Source: Perkinsus olseni (lineage: Eukaryota; Perkinsozoa; Perkinsida; Perkinsidae). Taken from it: a DNA stretch of 52,212 nt. Made by a program: the position numbers and the translations under genes. Below are positions 52,180-52,212 of the stretch, piece by piece; position 1 is the stretch's first letter; each line of letters starts with the position of its first letter. The notes under the pieces were generated by a model. The model was given only the letters and a program-made list of their open reading frames with translations. It made no database searches and was not told where the DNA came from. The stretch lies in the NCBI GenBank assembly GCA_013115135.1, contig JABANP010000382.1, positions 1 to 52,212 of the forward strand, given 5' to 3'.

Positions 52180-52212
52180 ATGGACAGCATCCACGAAAAA
52201 CTCATCGAGTAC
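52180..52212 (+). CDS. Possible start of a gene cut by the window edge
   Basis: An ATG at 52180 opens a frame of eleven codons (MDSIHEKLIEY) that runs off the window. The amphipathic helix-like start and its position after a gene-free stretch make it a candidate first exon. Evidence is slight. Confidence 0.25.
   Translation, partial: MDSIHEKLIEY

Overview
This is nuclear DNA from a eukaryote. Coding regions are split by short GT..AG introns (many 45-100 nt, a few 300-450 nt), the recognisable proteins are eukaryotic types, and a tRNA-Gly(CCC) gene of eukaryotic form is repeated in tandem. Mid-range GC, gene-dense same-strand clusters and lineage-specific expanded secreted or membrane families point to an alveolate protist. 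A Perkinsus-like perkinsid is my best inference (about 0.6), but no diagnostic sequence proves it.

Layout. (1) 1-9.7 kb is a tandem array of a single-pass membrane-protein family on the + strand. It has two intact genes (5901-6794 and 8544-9428), one frameshifted copy (2741-3650), one internal relic (4364-4660) and one truncated copy at the left edge. Each unit carries its own related upstream and downstream DNA. (2) 9.7-12.4 kb has no gene I can support and is packed with short perfect inverted repeats, mostly with a one-base centre. (3) 12.4-37.2 kb is a block in which every gene I recognise is on the + strand: an MCTP-like C2/transmembrane protein, a CCCH zinc-finger/Smr-like protein, four tRNA-Gly(CCC) genes in exact 165-bp tandem units, a TruD/PUS7 pseudouridine synthase, a membrane-anchored cysteine synthase, a Maf-type nucleotide pyrophosphatase, a protein with an AbfB-like beta-trefoil segment, a PPX1/prune-type DHH phosphoesterase and a 1027-residue acidic low-complexity protein. 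(4) 37.2-43.5 kb holds decayed duplications and a minus-strand tandem family of about 160-residue secreted proteins. (5) 43.5-48.5 kb holds two further lineage-specific genes. (6) 48.5-50.96 kb is a fourth secreted-family gene split by an LTR retroelement that retains RNase H tail and integrase, with a 5-bp target duplication. (7) 50.96-52.2 kb is mostly empty and may contain the first codons of another gene at the right edge.

The housekeeping genes are not one pathway; they serve RNA modification, sulfur metabolism, nucleotide-pool cleaning, polyphosphate or nucleotide hydrolysis and membrane contact. The flanks are fast-evolving family arrays. Three conserved genes (cysteine synthase, Maf, PPX1) carry one-base indels inside well-conserved exons, which means either assembly error or real decay. 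The strongest structural observations are the retroelement insertion, a 183-bp element present in two identical copies 30 kb apart, the hairpin-dense tract, and a nearly invariant core in an otherwise diverged gene family.
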